Source of the DNA: Myoxocephalus aenaeus
Taxonomy: Eukaryota; Chordata; Actinopteri; Perciformes; Cottidae
Assembly: GCA_038501785.1 (NCBI GenBank)
Contig: JBAMJR010000137.1
Location: forward strand, 4,034,001 to 4,098,000
Direction of reading: 5' to 3'
Length of the DNA: 64,000 nt
Position numbers and translations under genes: made by a program. Under the pieces are notes generated by a model, which saw nothing but the letters and a program-made list of their open reading frames with translations, was not told the DNA's origin and searched no databases. Positions 53,827 to 64,000 of this stretch are shown one piece after another (position 1 is the stretch's first letter; every line of letters starts with the position of its first letter).

Positions 53827-54142
53827 GTAAGTACCTTAAGTGATTTATTGATTGATTGATTTTATTAGTACAATTCCCAAAACAATTTGTTTCTGAGTAA
53901 TTTTGTAATTTCAACTGGTTATGGACAATATGTTAACATGTGCGTTTTTTATTTGTGGCATACAGCTCTTATCACATTTAAAATTGCAATCGCAAAATAC
54001 TTTTGTTATGTAAAACTAAGGGAAGACAAATCAACCACACCTGTTAGCTGTGCATGTGACACACTTATATAATTTGCACATTCACTTAAAAATGCAATAT
54101 ATTTAGACTTTAAAACAAGGTTTTCTCTTGTAAATCTTGTAG
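53827..54142 (+). other. ric3: ric3 intron 3 (316 bp)
   Basis: GTAAGT donor to CTTGTAG acceptor; short and AT-rich, nothing else seen. Confidence 0.9.
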
Positions 54143-54239
54143 CACCTGATTATGAGCTTGTCAGGCTTCAGGAGAGGCTTCTGCAAACAGAAAAGATGAT
54201 GGAGAGAATTGTCTCTGAAAAGAGTCGATGTTCTGGGAG
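54143..54239 (+). CDS. ric3: ric3 coding exon 4 (coiled coil)
   Basis: Encodes PDYELVRLQERLLQTEKMME, a heptad-like helix that matches the SFELAQLQEKL...MEKL coiled coil of human RIC3, about residues 139-165. Ends GGGAG before GTAAGA, two bases into a serine codon. Confidence 0.94.
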
Positions 54240-54853
54240 GTAAGACTTGTTTTTCTCTCAGCATCCAACATTTCACTGTCCATAGAAGAACTAGAAAAAT
54301 GACTTATACTGGGATAAATCAGTATCACCCAGCATGGAAATGAAAGGGCTAAAGATTAAAGGGGGAATTATTCAAATGTGGAAAGGCCATGGCATATTTT
54401 ACTTAACAGCTACAGCTACTACTCTTTAAAAAAAAAAACGTAGGTCATATAATAGCATGCATTCAAATGTTGAAGCAATGTAAAAATAAATAAAAAAAAT
54501 AAAAAGATCTATAGGAAATTATCTAGTTGCTAGTTTTTGGGAACTTTTGGACTTTGCTAAGTAATTCTTTTCAGGAAGCAAATAAAAACTGAGAATCACT
54601 GACTCAATAATGTAGTGTAAGTGATGCTTGTAAGTCAAAATTCAAAGTGTCTTTAATTTGTGCCTCATCGCACTCAGTAGGAATCCGAAAATCAAGACCA
54701 AAGAGAAAGTATGCAATTGTAGCTGCAGTATAAACAGCAATTGCATGTTCGGGGAATATTACAGACAAAGAACCATTTACTGAACCGGCATAGCTGGTAC
54801 TTTAGCTCTGCCATCTTGCGTGACTTGGCTTCATTATCTGCGCTGTTCTCTAG
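54240..54853 (+). other. ric3: ric3 intron 4 (614 bp)
   Basis: GTAAGA donor to TTCTCTAG acceptor. No features beyond short A-rich tracts. Confidence 0.9.
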
Positions 54854-55011
54854 TGGCAGAAGGAGGAAGAGCAAAGCTTCTACATCAAAGAAGGAGGAGA
54901 AATTACTCAAGGAACTTAGACAGATCACAATGCTGATCCAAGAGGGCCGGTTGGAGGCAGACTCCCCTGAGATGGAGGCAGAGGAGGTCTCCTACTGTGT
55001 CGACTGGGAAG
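54854..55011 (+). CDS. ric3: ric3 coding exon 5
   Basis: The first T completes the split serine, then GRRRKSKASTSKKEEKLLKE leads to LRQITMLIQEGRLE and EEVSYCVDWEG. It corresponds to LLHQLREITRVMKEGK...EDWEG in human RIC3, about residues 171-222. One base of the glycine codon remains before GTACAA. Confidence 0.94.
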
Positions 55012-55167
55012 GTACAAGCCTAAATATGAATCTCAAAGCTCCTCACATCTTTACACAAAATCTACATTCGTTGAACTTATAAAAATGTTTTCTCCAGGGA
55101 AATGATTTTTTTTATTTTACCAAAATGTCATACTGTACTCAAATGATCGTTTTGTACACCCATGCAG

Positions 55168-55985
55168 GCTACCCAGAGGAGACCTACCCAGAGTATGATG
55201 ATCCCTGTAAAAGACGAGGGTTTGACATCTTCACACTGGAGGAACCCCCCCACCAGCCCACCGCTGAGGCCCTGGCAGAGAGGATGGAGCAAGAGGAGGA
55301 GGAGATGATGGCAAGGAAACTATCCATAGTGGAAGAGGTAGATGAAGAGGTGGAGGAAGAGGTAGATGAAGATGTAGATGAAGAAGTGGATGACGATGAT
55401 GATAAGGAGGAAGAAGTAGAGGAAGTAGAGGAAGAGATAGAGGAGGAGGAAGAAGAAGAGATAGAGGAGGAGGAGGAAGAAGAAGAAGAGGAGGAAGAGA
55501 AAGCAGAGAAAATGCAGTTGCTCAGTCTTCCTTCATCCCAGCCTGCTGCAGAAAGAAAGCAAGAGAGACTTGGTTGGGAGGTGAGCAAAGAGCTACAGTG
55601 TCTAAGTGGAGGGAAGAAGCAAATTAGCTTTAGTGACCACAACGATGTGTTCCACTACCCTAAAGAGGGTACTTATGAAGAGGGGGAAGAGGAGGAAGAG
55701 GAGGACGAGGAGGAGGAGGAGAGGGAAGATGAGGTGGAGGAAGATGATGAGGGGACAGAGGTGGAAGAGGAGGAGGAAGTAGATGAAGATGATCCAGTGA
55801 TGGAAGCAGAGAGCTTGCTTTTCAGCTGTGAGGGTTGTCCCAACCCGGAAGAGGAAGCAGAGGAGGATAAAGAGGAGTATTTGTTACTCTCTGCGCCTGC
55901 GGAGGATGACGGCCCGACCCATGCAGACATGCCCAAGGAAGTTGGGGCGAGTGGGCTGAGGATGCGGAACAGGAGGGAGACATGA
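55168..55985 (+). CDS. ric3: ric3 coding exon 6 (acidic C-terminal region, stop)
   Basis: Starts by completing glycine and reads YPEETYPEYDDPCKRR, as in the conserved YPEETYPIYD segment. A family-like EALAERMEQEEEE follows. Two long acidic tracts then appear, about residues 275-336 and 392-434, made almost entirely of Glu/Asp. A normal-looking C-terminus (LRMRNRRET, compare LRKRNPQGLE in human) ends at TGA. The acidic tracts account for most of the extra length over mammalian RIC3. Codons alternate GAG/GAA/GAT with no perfect repeat unit, and the serine-rich ORFs on the opposite strand are shadows. Confidence 0.95.
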
Positions 55986-58306
55986 AGGACTTTTCCAATT
56001 TCTGTGCTGTACCAAGTTACAGTGAACTCTGTTCCTCAAATATGTACTTTGTTTGTCACTGATCCCGTATGTGTGTAAAACATAGAGCAAGAGCTAAATA
56101 GAGACGTGCAATGCTGCTCTGAAGTGATGTATGCAAATAATAGTCTCTGTCCACACCAACAATATGGTGAGAGCTTCTGATGTTTGTTATTTTCATTTAC
56201 AGGCTGTTCTTTAAAAGGCCCTGCACCCCCATGGGCCACCCACAATTTTTTTTTTTTTTTTCAATTATTTGCCTGATTAGACTTTATTTAAGGTCAACAA
56301 AATGTTTTTGATTGATTGCCATCTTCCTCTCTCTCCCTCTCGCTATTGGACCTGATAACTTTCACTTCATCATTCTTATTGGTTGATTCTGTTGCACAGC
56401 CCTAACTTCAATCACTCAGGTTAATTTAAAACACGTGTGGGTGTGCAGAACCTTTAAAAGAACCAAACATTAGAATGAAGTTAGTGACTGCTCCTTTGCT
56501 CTTATTTTTTCATCAAGGAAGGCTTTACAGTTTTCAAAATGAAGTAGTGTTAAAGACAGAACATAACATCCACATTATTTATCATCACTCATGATTAGCT
56601 TTGCTATCTTATTGTTACTTTTTAATCATAAATTGTGTATTTTAAAGAAGCCATGGGTGCTCATATCAGCAACAGAGAATTAAGGCTTCATTAATTAAAT
56701 ATGTGAAGTAATTTAGGACTACTTTGACTACTTTGTAATGCAATATCTGGCTCCACCTGGTGGTCCAATATGGTTCTACTCTTGGGGATGCTCCCTGTTG
56801 CAGTAATGCGGCATAACAGCTTATAATACAAAGCAACTTTATAAATAACAACCAGGGAGCATCACAAATAACACCCATAAAAAAAATAGTTATAAGAACC
56901 GTCCAGAGTGCACAGAAACAGAGTATGGGCAGGTGGAGGCTGTGGTTTGCAAATTGTTAGCAGTTATAAATAGAAGTAAAATGTGTCAATATAAGTGTGA
57001 GAATTTTGATTTATGAATACAAACAAGTCCAGTAAGATAGGAAAAGTGTGCCACAGCTGCAAAACTTTGACTAAAAGTGTCCTGCCAACATTAAGTCATT
57101 AGCTGCTTTTCACATTGCTGCCTGGAGTGATTGATGTGCTTAAGTTACACTTTATTACACGCTGGAGGGAATCAATCCATTGCACTTGATCCAGCTGTTT
57201 AGGAGCAATGAGCTGTGGCAGCACAAGGGCGGGGACTAACTACAGTGGTCCTGCAACTGCAGGCCATCATGTAAGGCAATAGAGTGTTTCAATATAAAAA
57301 TGATTGCGTCACACAAAAGTAATGACATTATAAACAGACAGAACACAGTCTCAATCTTTCTGTAGAATTAGAAGATTATGTTGAATGATTGTTACAATCA
57401 CTAGACAGCAAATAAGGCAGACATTTTAGTTTTCTTTAAATGACAGTTAATGGAAAATGGTTAAATATTTGTCACTCAGTTTCACTCTCAGTATCTGCAG
57501 CAGACATCATTCTCACCAACCTCACAGCTAACATCAAACATGTCCTTTTGACCAATAGACCTTTCTCACTGTGGACATTTTGAGTCATCCTACACAGATG
57601 TGACTAATAATAACAATGGCATCCATTAAGGCGTTTCAGTCCCAGAGCCCTGGCATTGTGCTCATTGTCTCACTGGCTTGATTTGCTAGCTTACCTAGAC
57701 AATCAAAGTCATAATTAATATAATAGTTACACCTGCTTCTTCTGGTGTGACAAGTCAAAATATCAGCTCTATGAAAGGGCTATTGTAGGGCTACATTAAA
57801 CTGTAGGGCTACATTAAACATTTGTAAGGAACATTGTCATTCTAGAATGATTTGTAACTACATATCCTATTGTTTATACAATGTAGTTTAAATATTTAGG
57901 GTGACAACTATTACAAAACCTTGACATCCATTTTTTAAATGAGCAGTGTTTTATGTTTCATCTATGTACTTGTAGATGAAAGATGATAGACATACAGAGG
58001 GTGACTGAAGCTGCATCTCAGTCATAGAGATATTGATGAGTCATGAGTGGATAACGATAAGGTCAAGCAGCAGCCCCCATGGCCAAATTTCACTCTCTGA
58101 TCATACAAAATGAGCAACACAAAAGGAAAAAGCCACAACAAATAATGTGAAATGCAGCTTTAACTACTCACAACATAATTCAACATCACTGTAATGTTGG
58201 AACTGTGGCACTAAAACAATGGATTTTAAAGTATTAGATCATAGGTAAGGCTAGGTTGTTGTAATACCAGACATAAAAACAGCATTGCTTCTCAACTCTT
58301 AATAAA
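55986..58306 (+). other. ric3: probable ric3 3' UTR
   Basis: No further open frame of note after the ric3 stop. The best plus-strand poly(A) signal seen is AATAAA at 58301-58306; an ATTAAA near 56693 is a possible earlier site. A 17-base tandem duplication (TGTAGGGCTACATTAAA twice) lies near 57784-57818. The UTR end is inferred. Confidence 0.4.
58301..58306 (+). terminator. ric3: candidate ric3 poly(A) signal
   Basis: AATAAA followed by T-rich and GT-containing sequence (TTCTATGTGCATTTTATATT). Confidence 0.3.
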
Positions 58307-58650
58307 GTATTTCTATGTGCATTTTATATTTGTTCTACTTCTTTCATGCATGATCAACTCATCCCATGTAAGCACTGGATTTACATCTTGCCACTAGATT
58401 TCAGCATTACAAAAAGTGTTACATTAACTGGCCCAGTTAGGAACCACAAGTATATCGTGGCGAGGAACAAAGTGAGTGATATACATTTTCTGGGACTGGA
58501 CTTTATTGGTGATAAGAGATGGTATGTTCATTACCTTGTTTTGAAGGAGGAGCAAAGGTCAAATACTGCATCAAATTCATGAACATGTTTTGACTACCTT
58601 TGACGTGATCAAAGGACTGCGTCTACACCACCAGAGTAAATTGTACACCA

Positions 58651-58656
58651 TTTATT
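58651..58656 (-). terminator. tub: candidate tub poly(A) signal
   Basis: AATAAA on the minus strand with a GT-rich downstream element, about 1.7 kb after the tub stop codon. Confidence 0.35.
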
Positions 58657-60198
58657 GTACATTACAACGAGAGCACTAAAAACAGAAAGTGAAAGAACCT
58701 TTGGTTCCTTGATGTATATGAAAAGCAGACTTTACAGCAAAAGTATCAACAATTTTAAAATAGAAATTTAAAATAGTTAGAACACAGTTGAGTACAAGAA
58801 TAGCACATTTGATAAAGATTTCCTCATAACCCACAGTAACAATAGCGGTATCAGAGATTGTTCTTTGCCTTCATTTAGCATTTTTTAATGGCCATAAAAT
58901 ACAAAATACTATCATATATTTGAGAAAGAATACTGCCCCATAGGGAGCAAGAAGAATATTTGGAGTAAAAATGTGAACAGCAATACACCACATGATACAG
59001 AAATGTACTGCCAGTTAGATAAGGAATGTACCAAGCTCCAGCTCAATGGAGCATAAAATGAATCAAAGATGTAAAGAGCAAAAGATGAAATATGCAATTG
59101 TTGTAGCTGTGGCAGATGTACGCCGTTATTGTGTTTGATTGCAGTAAGTCAATCTATGTTCGGGTGGGAGACATCAGAAGTAATGAACACAACCTGAAGC
59201 CTGAGTGCCTTGGATATTATACTGTATATGCTGCCGGATTTACAGTACAATGTAAATATTTATTTGCCTCTTTAGTGTAATGTGTTCTAGCCCCGAAATG
59301 TAATTTAAATATATCTGGACAGTGGACAATCACTAAAATGTTGTCCAAAGATGTGCACTTTGGATTTATATTTTCTAGAGGGTTTTGCAACTCCTGCTAT
59401 CTAATCAGTCCTAACGAAACTCTGCATTCAACAACTGCATTCAATACCGCTACAGAGAATTACTTCTAATGCATGTGAGGCAGCAAGAACAGCAAAGACC
59501 AATTCAAGCTCAGCTCATTGCGTGGCCGAAGCCTAACAACGGAATTAGTCTTCAAAAAGGCACAATAAAGTATGTACAGCTATATCTCATCCACTAAAGA
59601 CATCAACGTAAAGTGCACCATTGTCCTATACATTCACATAAATGACACTGTGACACAATATTGTATATGGTACACAGCACACTGTTTACATACGTTTGCC
59701 CCGTTCACGTCCAATCATTTTGTGTGGAAACAAGAGATATTCCTTCTTGTGATGCTAACTTATGTGCTTGCAGCTCCATGGAGTCAATACTGCTGAAATT
59801 GTTGCGAGTGATAACAGAAAAAAAACTCAACATGTAATAAATACATAAATAACAAAATAAATATATAGTGACGTGCATTGTTATTTTAAATTCAGTGACT
59901 ATATAAGCAGTATTCATGCTTCGATGAAGAGTGTGACATTTTTGTGTAGCAGATTACATAAAGTCCAGCCAACTTTTAAAACGTACAGATGTGTAATTGT
60001 TAGTTATAATTTACAGATAAAGAAATTTAACATTTCTCTAACTACTACATAAAAGGAACAGTGTTTGTTTTTATAATGCCATTACAGTACAAAATTACTA
60101 TAGTTATCAAAACAAATTAATTGAATTTTGAAAGTGGATCTCTCTTTGTGCTTGTTTTCCTCCACTGACCAAGACCATTCCTCCCCCCAACCCCCACC

Positions 60199-60200
<2 letters not shown>

Positions 60201-60256
<56 letters not shown>
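60201..60256. repeat. (CA)n microsatellite in tub 3' UTR
   Basis: CA run preceded by a C-rich stretch. It starts about 90 bases after the tub stop codon when read on the minus strand, so it should be transcribed as (TG)n in tub mRNA. Confidence 0.97.
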
Positions 60257-60257
<1 letters not shown>

Positions 60258-60348
60258 TTGGAGATGTCAAACCAGCCCCAAGGATACATTAAGAGCCCTT
60301 GTTAAGAGGACAGATGGACCAGTTCTCCACTGAACATCAGGCTAGGAT

Positions 60349-60482
60349 CTATTCACAGGCTAGCTTGCTGTCAAAGCTGGACAGTGCAATGGCAAAGGCT
60401 TGCAGGGCACACATTGGGTAGTTATAGTCCATGGTGAAGACATCCTCTGCCACACGGCCAAACTGCATCACAATGTAGTCGG
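60349..60482 (-). CDS. tub: tub last coding exon
   Basis: Tubby is a phosphoinositide-binding protein that carries GPCRs into cilia with the IFT-A complex and has also been linked to transcription. On the minus strand this exon completes a proline codon and reads DYIVMQFGRVAEDVFTMDY, then CALQAFAIALSSF, ending DSKLACE and TAG (60351-60349). This is the hydrophobic central helix and invariant C-terminus of the tubby barrel. DSKLACE and linkage to ric3 favour TUB over its TULP paralogues. Confidence 0.97.
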
Positions 60483-60704
60483 CTGCAGAGGAAAAGAACC
60501 AGGAAACACATTTATTTCTCCATTACTTTCTCTCACTATCTACACTTTTTGTAATTGTTCCACCCTTTGATTAAAAAAAGGAAAACAAAAAATGAAATTT
60601 TACAGAGTGAGTGCTGTTAAAAATCATGACAACATGACTATAACATGTCAAATGTACTCTGTTAATTGTAGTTAATATTACACCTTGAACACTTAAGAAC
60701 TCAC

Positions 60705-60876
60705 GGTCATTGTCATGAATGATTTGGAAATTCTTGACGGAGGCCTGAGTGACTCTGCCGTGGAAGTTGAGCACATAGGATTGTGTGTCATCATTCCACA
60801 CAGGCGTCTTGTTGTGAAGTTCAATCACGCTCTCTGTGTTCTTGTTCTGCCACCTGGCCAGCAGTGACTCATGGTC
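60705..60876 (-). CDS. tub: tub exon, tubby domain
   Basis: Minus-strand translation DHESLLARWQNKNTES, then LHNKTPVWNDDTQSYVLNF and HGRVTQASVKNFQII, ending at AATGACC before GTGAGT. This is among the most conserved parts of the tubby C-terminal domain. The last C starts a proline codon finished by the next exon. Confidence 0.97.
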
Positions 60877-60999
60877 CTGTAGTGAAGCATAACATAGTAT
60901 AGTTTCTAGCAAGGAACTCAGATCAATCGCATAAGTATTAGAAAAGGTTGAATTTCTCGGCACAGATAGAGCTATTGAGAAATTAGGGGTAAAACATAC

Positions 61000-61098
61000 A
61001 TTTCGTGGGCGAATAGACACTCTCTCATGGTCCATGTTCATTCCAGGAATGATGACACTCATTTTGCGCGGTCCTTTGAATCCTAAAACATTGGTTTC
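61000..61098 (-). CDS. tub: tub exon, tubby domain
   Basis: Exactly 33 codons in phase 0 on the minus strand: ETNVLGFKGPRKMSV, IIPGMNM, then HERVSIRPRN before a GTATGT donor. Matches the central tubby signature ETNVLGFKGPRKM. Confidence 0.97.
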
Positions 61099-61785
61099 CT
61101 AGATTGAAAAGACGATAAACGGTACTTTAAGCAAGTTCATCCACTGGTAGCTACATCATTAGTAAGCAAATGTTAAGTTATTGTGGACAATATGGTTCTC
61201 CGTCTGCAATGAAGGTTAGGGCCATTTATACAGGCATAGACGATAACTTGATTTCAACCTGATTATGGGAATGCCCTGACTCCTCAGCGTGTTGTATGAA
61301 TGCTTTAACCGTATTATCTGAATTAGACTCTAAATGCAGAGCGCATTTCAAAAGGCCACCAGACATATTAACCTTTTTGACATTTTCAAAGCAGATAAAG
61401 TTACATAAACAGTAGGCCCTCTGTTGGTTCCTTTAGATGTTTTATATTAAAAAAGGTGCAATATACAGGAATAGAAACATTTTTAAATGGTGCTAACAGT
61501 GCAAACTACAGCAACAGTGCCGACAGAGCTAACTATGTTTGCCTTAGGTGGAATCAACGGTGTCATGAGCTGTCTGCCGTATGAGAGCAGTGCTGAGCAG
61601 AGCAGCGGCTGTGAGCGCGCTCACATGCACTAACATGCACTAAAAGCAGGCACGGCCACACGGCAACAAAGAACAGAAGCTCAGATAACAACACACTCGC
61701 ACAACTCATTGCTCAACATATCTCTTGAAATGTATGGAAAACTAAGTGCAGCTTGCGTGTTGAGGAGCATTTTTGACCAACTCAC
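61099..61785 (-). other. tub: tub intron with dispersed repeat
   Basis: GTGAGT donor (61785) to ATCTAG acceptor (61099). It holds the repeat copy at 61490-61600, which matches 43540-43680. Nothing else recognised. Confidence 0.85.
61490..61600 (+). repeat. dispersed repeat, copy B
   Basis: TGCTAACAGTGCAAACTACAG and CAACAGTGCCGACAGAGC share word order with 43558-43620. The copy is intronic in tub. Confidence 0.5.
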
Positions 61786-61900
61786 ATAGCAAATGGCTGC
61801 TAGCTCTTGACGCAGGTTGCTAGCTTCAAGGCTGGTTGTGCTCTTCATGGGGTTCAGGCCGCTGTCGTATACAGTGAACTTAGTTCCCATGAGGTTAGAC
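61786..61900 (-). CDS. tub: tub exon, tubby domain
   Basis: Minus-strand: first G completes arginine, then SNLMGTKFTVYDSGLNP, KSTTSLEASNLRQELA and AICY before GTGAGT. It corresponds to SNLMGTKFTVYDNGVNP...LRQELAAVCY. The loop after NP is one residue shorter than the mammalian loop as I recall it. Confidence 0.97.
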
Positions 61901-63847
61901 CTGCAAAGAAAACATAACAGACTGAGGAGGTCTGGAGATGTAGGCAGCTGCATATCTTGCCAGCTAATGTATCAGTGGAGGAAACTCCCAAACCTTTCCT
62001 TTTAGTGCTAATTTATAATGTATAATAACAACCGCAGCCATTTTAAGTACCCCACCTCAAGTCACCCTGATTGTGGAACAGTAAAATAGTTGTTGTGCTG
62101 TAATGGAAATTGTTTTTGTGGGATTGGGGGTCAGCAGGGATCAATGGCCTAGATTCCCAGCAGGAGAGGAGTCAGATCCAGATCCTGGCAGTGGGTCACC
62201 AAACTACAGAGGGAGGTTAGTGGCCTATGGCCAGCACTTTGCCTTTAAGTGACACCCTACCCTAGATGAAGCTCAAAATAGCTTGTTCATAACCATCTAC
62301 TAAGGAAACAAGAAAGCAAACCCAGATTATGCGATAGCAGTGTTTGTGTCTAAATTACCTGTTACATTAATACACTGATTTAAGATTTTGAACCTGCCTC
62401 TAATGGGGAAACATTGCAGTGTAGCTCTGCTACTTTATGGACCATACATGTTGCATTAATAGCATCTATATGAAATGGTGCTTCCTAATTATATGAAATA
62501 TGGTGGTATCCAGATGCTTTATGCACAGACTTATTTATGATTTATGTTTTGAACCATTTCTGACTTTACACTTGATGGTTTCCCACAATGCTATGCAACA
62601 ATATTTACTGGTCATGTTCTATACTGCACAGTAAGCATTTGTTGCTTGCAGTCTTCACACAACTTATTCTCACATCATGACCTTCCGATCACATCATTTC
62701 CCAAATGCTTTGTATGTTATCACATTAATACTATGATTTGCAAAAATAGGAGGTATTATAAAATTACCAATGCTCTTAAAACCAGAATGACAACTAATAT
62801 GTTATCCGCTGGGTCAATCTAATATCAAAACAATATCAGATTAAGTGTTTTTGTCCAATATGAAATAATTATTCATCTTATTTTGCTCTATTTGTGTTTC
62901 TCAGTCCATCATATTAAAGCAGCGACTATGTGAACTTCGCCACCGTAGCTTTAACCCTCTGACATTCAAATACATAGTCTTAAAAACACACAACGCCACC
63001 CAGAAATTGACTGTAGTGTTGGATGTGTCTATCGTAGATAAGGTGGGTTAGCCACAGCATCAAAACAGCTGACTGCATACGTCCTATAGTCCATTCCTCA
63101 TTTAGGCCAGCCCCCTCAAGGAGTCTTGAGGAGCACTAGATGAAAGGTCACCATTTATTTTAATTTAGATCGCCATCATTCAAGCAGGCATGTGATTGGG
63201 TTTGAGCAGTGCATCGACCAACGGTCAGGCCAGCTCTGAAGATTAAAGGCTGCACAGAGCCATATTTGATTAAACCCTCAGGAGTTTCCATGGAGCCACT
63301 AAAGCAGCCTCGAAGCCGTCTCTAAATATTATGTCTCTACTCACTTCCTACCTCTTACTTTGGCCTTAAACATTAAAAGAATATACAGCTCTTGTACATT
63401 TAGGAGGAAGGCATACAAAAACAAGGCTTTTGTTTTATGAGGGTTCATACAACAATATCACAAATAATTTTTTCTAAATGATATTTTCATTAATGAGGCT
63501 AAAACAGTAAGGAACAAGATTTTCTTATGTGAGTTATTAACATACAGATGCAATTCAATAACTACTTGTTAACTATTCATAAATTAGCAGATGATGTGTT
63601 CATCATTCATCTTTTAGTAGCGACAGTAAAGAGATTTTTGTGAACGTTAACCACACAGTTTTTATTTAGAAGAATTTATGAATGGAGGAATGGGTATAGA
63701 ATAAGTGTCTTTCAATAATTCACATTTGGAAATGTTTCCAATTAAATTATATTTATTGATGTTTAAAAAAAAACACTTTCTCAGTGTATATAATTCCTGG
63801 TGTGTGCTGCCAAAACCTTACATGTAACAAAGCCACTGAGGATTTAC
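61901..63847 (-). other. tub: tub intron (1.9 kb)
   Basis: GTAAAT donor (63847) to TTTGCAG acceptor (61901). AT-rich; no feature recognised inside. Confidence 0.9.
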
Positions 63848-63960
63848 CTCAGTTTACCGATGAAGCTCTCTCCGCCTCGAGACAGATCAGTTGGATCGAT
63901 GGAGATGAGATAATTTGATGTTTTACTCTTTTTCCTTTTCCTGCCAGCCAACAGGAACAC
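63848..63960 (-). CDS. tub: tub exon, start of visible tubby domain (gene partial)
   Basis: Minus-strand: after GTCACAG the exon reads VFLLAGRKRKKSKTSN, YLISIDPTDLSRGGESFIG and ends KL plus AG of a split arginine codon. The GKLR motif contains the lysine and arginine known in mouse Tubby (K330, R332) to bind PI(4,5)P2, so that site is intact. The five visible exons encode the last 210 residues. The N-terminal exons lie to the right, outside the window. Confidence 0.97.
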
Positions 63961-64000
63961 CTGTGACAAGCCAAGCCAGAACCCAAATGAGTAAATATAT

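Larger units (their letters stand above)
58651..60348 (-). other. tub: probable tub 3' UTR
   Basis: Minus-strand region after the tub stop, ending at AATAAA (58656-58651) followed by a GT-rich stretch (TGGTGTACAATTTACTCTGG). It includes a (CA/TG)n tract near the stop. No coding frame is recognised. A further AATAAA occurs near 59260, so a shorter UTR is possible. Confidence 0.4.

Noticed and set aside
54741..54853. Upstream extension of the ric3 exon 5 reading frame
   Set aside because: It precedes the TTCTCTAG acceptor; phase from exon 4 requires the exon to start at 54854.
55184..55936. Serine-rich ORFs on the minus strand opposite ric3 exon 6
   Set aside because: They are shadows of the Glu/Asp codons (GAG/GAA/GAT) of ric3; splice structure and homology support only the plus strand.

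Overview
The window is vertebrate, and specifically ray-finned fish, nuclear DNA. Coding sequence is split into short exons with GT-AG introns, AT-rich non-coding DNA makes up most of the length, and there are many long dinucleotide microsatellites and degraded LINE/SINE-type repeats of kinds familiar from teleost genomes. The gene order lmo1 - ric3 - tub matches the linkage seen on human 11p15.

Layout. Positions 1-12140 hold no recognisable exon and are read as lmo1 intron 1 and/or 5' flank. lmo1 (+) has its three main coding exons at 12141-12354, 20203-20328 and 21710-21815, followed by a 3' UTR to about 22.5 kb. These encode both LIM domains; the tiny first coding exon (about 9 residues) was not found. 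Positions 22.5-51.8 kb are a roughly 29 kb intergenic region with candidate conserved non-coding blocks, SINE and LINE fossils, a possible solo LTR and a decayed coding stretch. It also contains a possible unrecognised two-exon small membrane-protein gene on the minus strand (about 29.57-32.03 kb). ric3 (+) is complete in six coding exons from 51880 to 55985 (494 codons). tub (-) enters from the right edge; its last five coding exons lie between 63960 and 60349 and end at the stop codon. ric3 and tub are arranged tail to tail.

Functions. lmo1 encodes a LIM-only transcriptional adaptor, ric3 an ER chaperone for nicotinic acetylcholine receptors, and tub a phosphoinositide-binding ciliary-trafficking and transcription-related protein. 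All three are known mainly from neural tissue, but nothing in the sequence shows that they are co-regulated.

Most notable observations: (1) a CpG-dense, promoter-like block with an open reading frame running into a perfect GTAAGT donor, about 1.9 kb upstream of a transmembrane-coding terminal exon with a poly(A) signal; (2) a ~200-bp, ~95% identical inverted repeat forming a giant fold-back in the lmo1 5' region; (3) a GC-AG intron in lmo1; (4) long glutamate/aspartate expansions in the last ric3 exon. Everything was read by eye; no database search was run.
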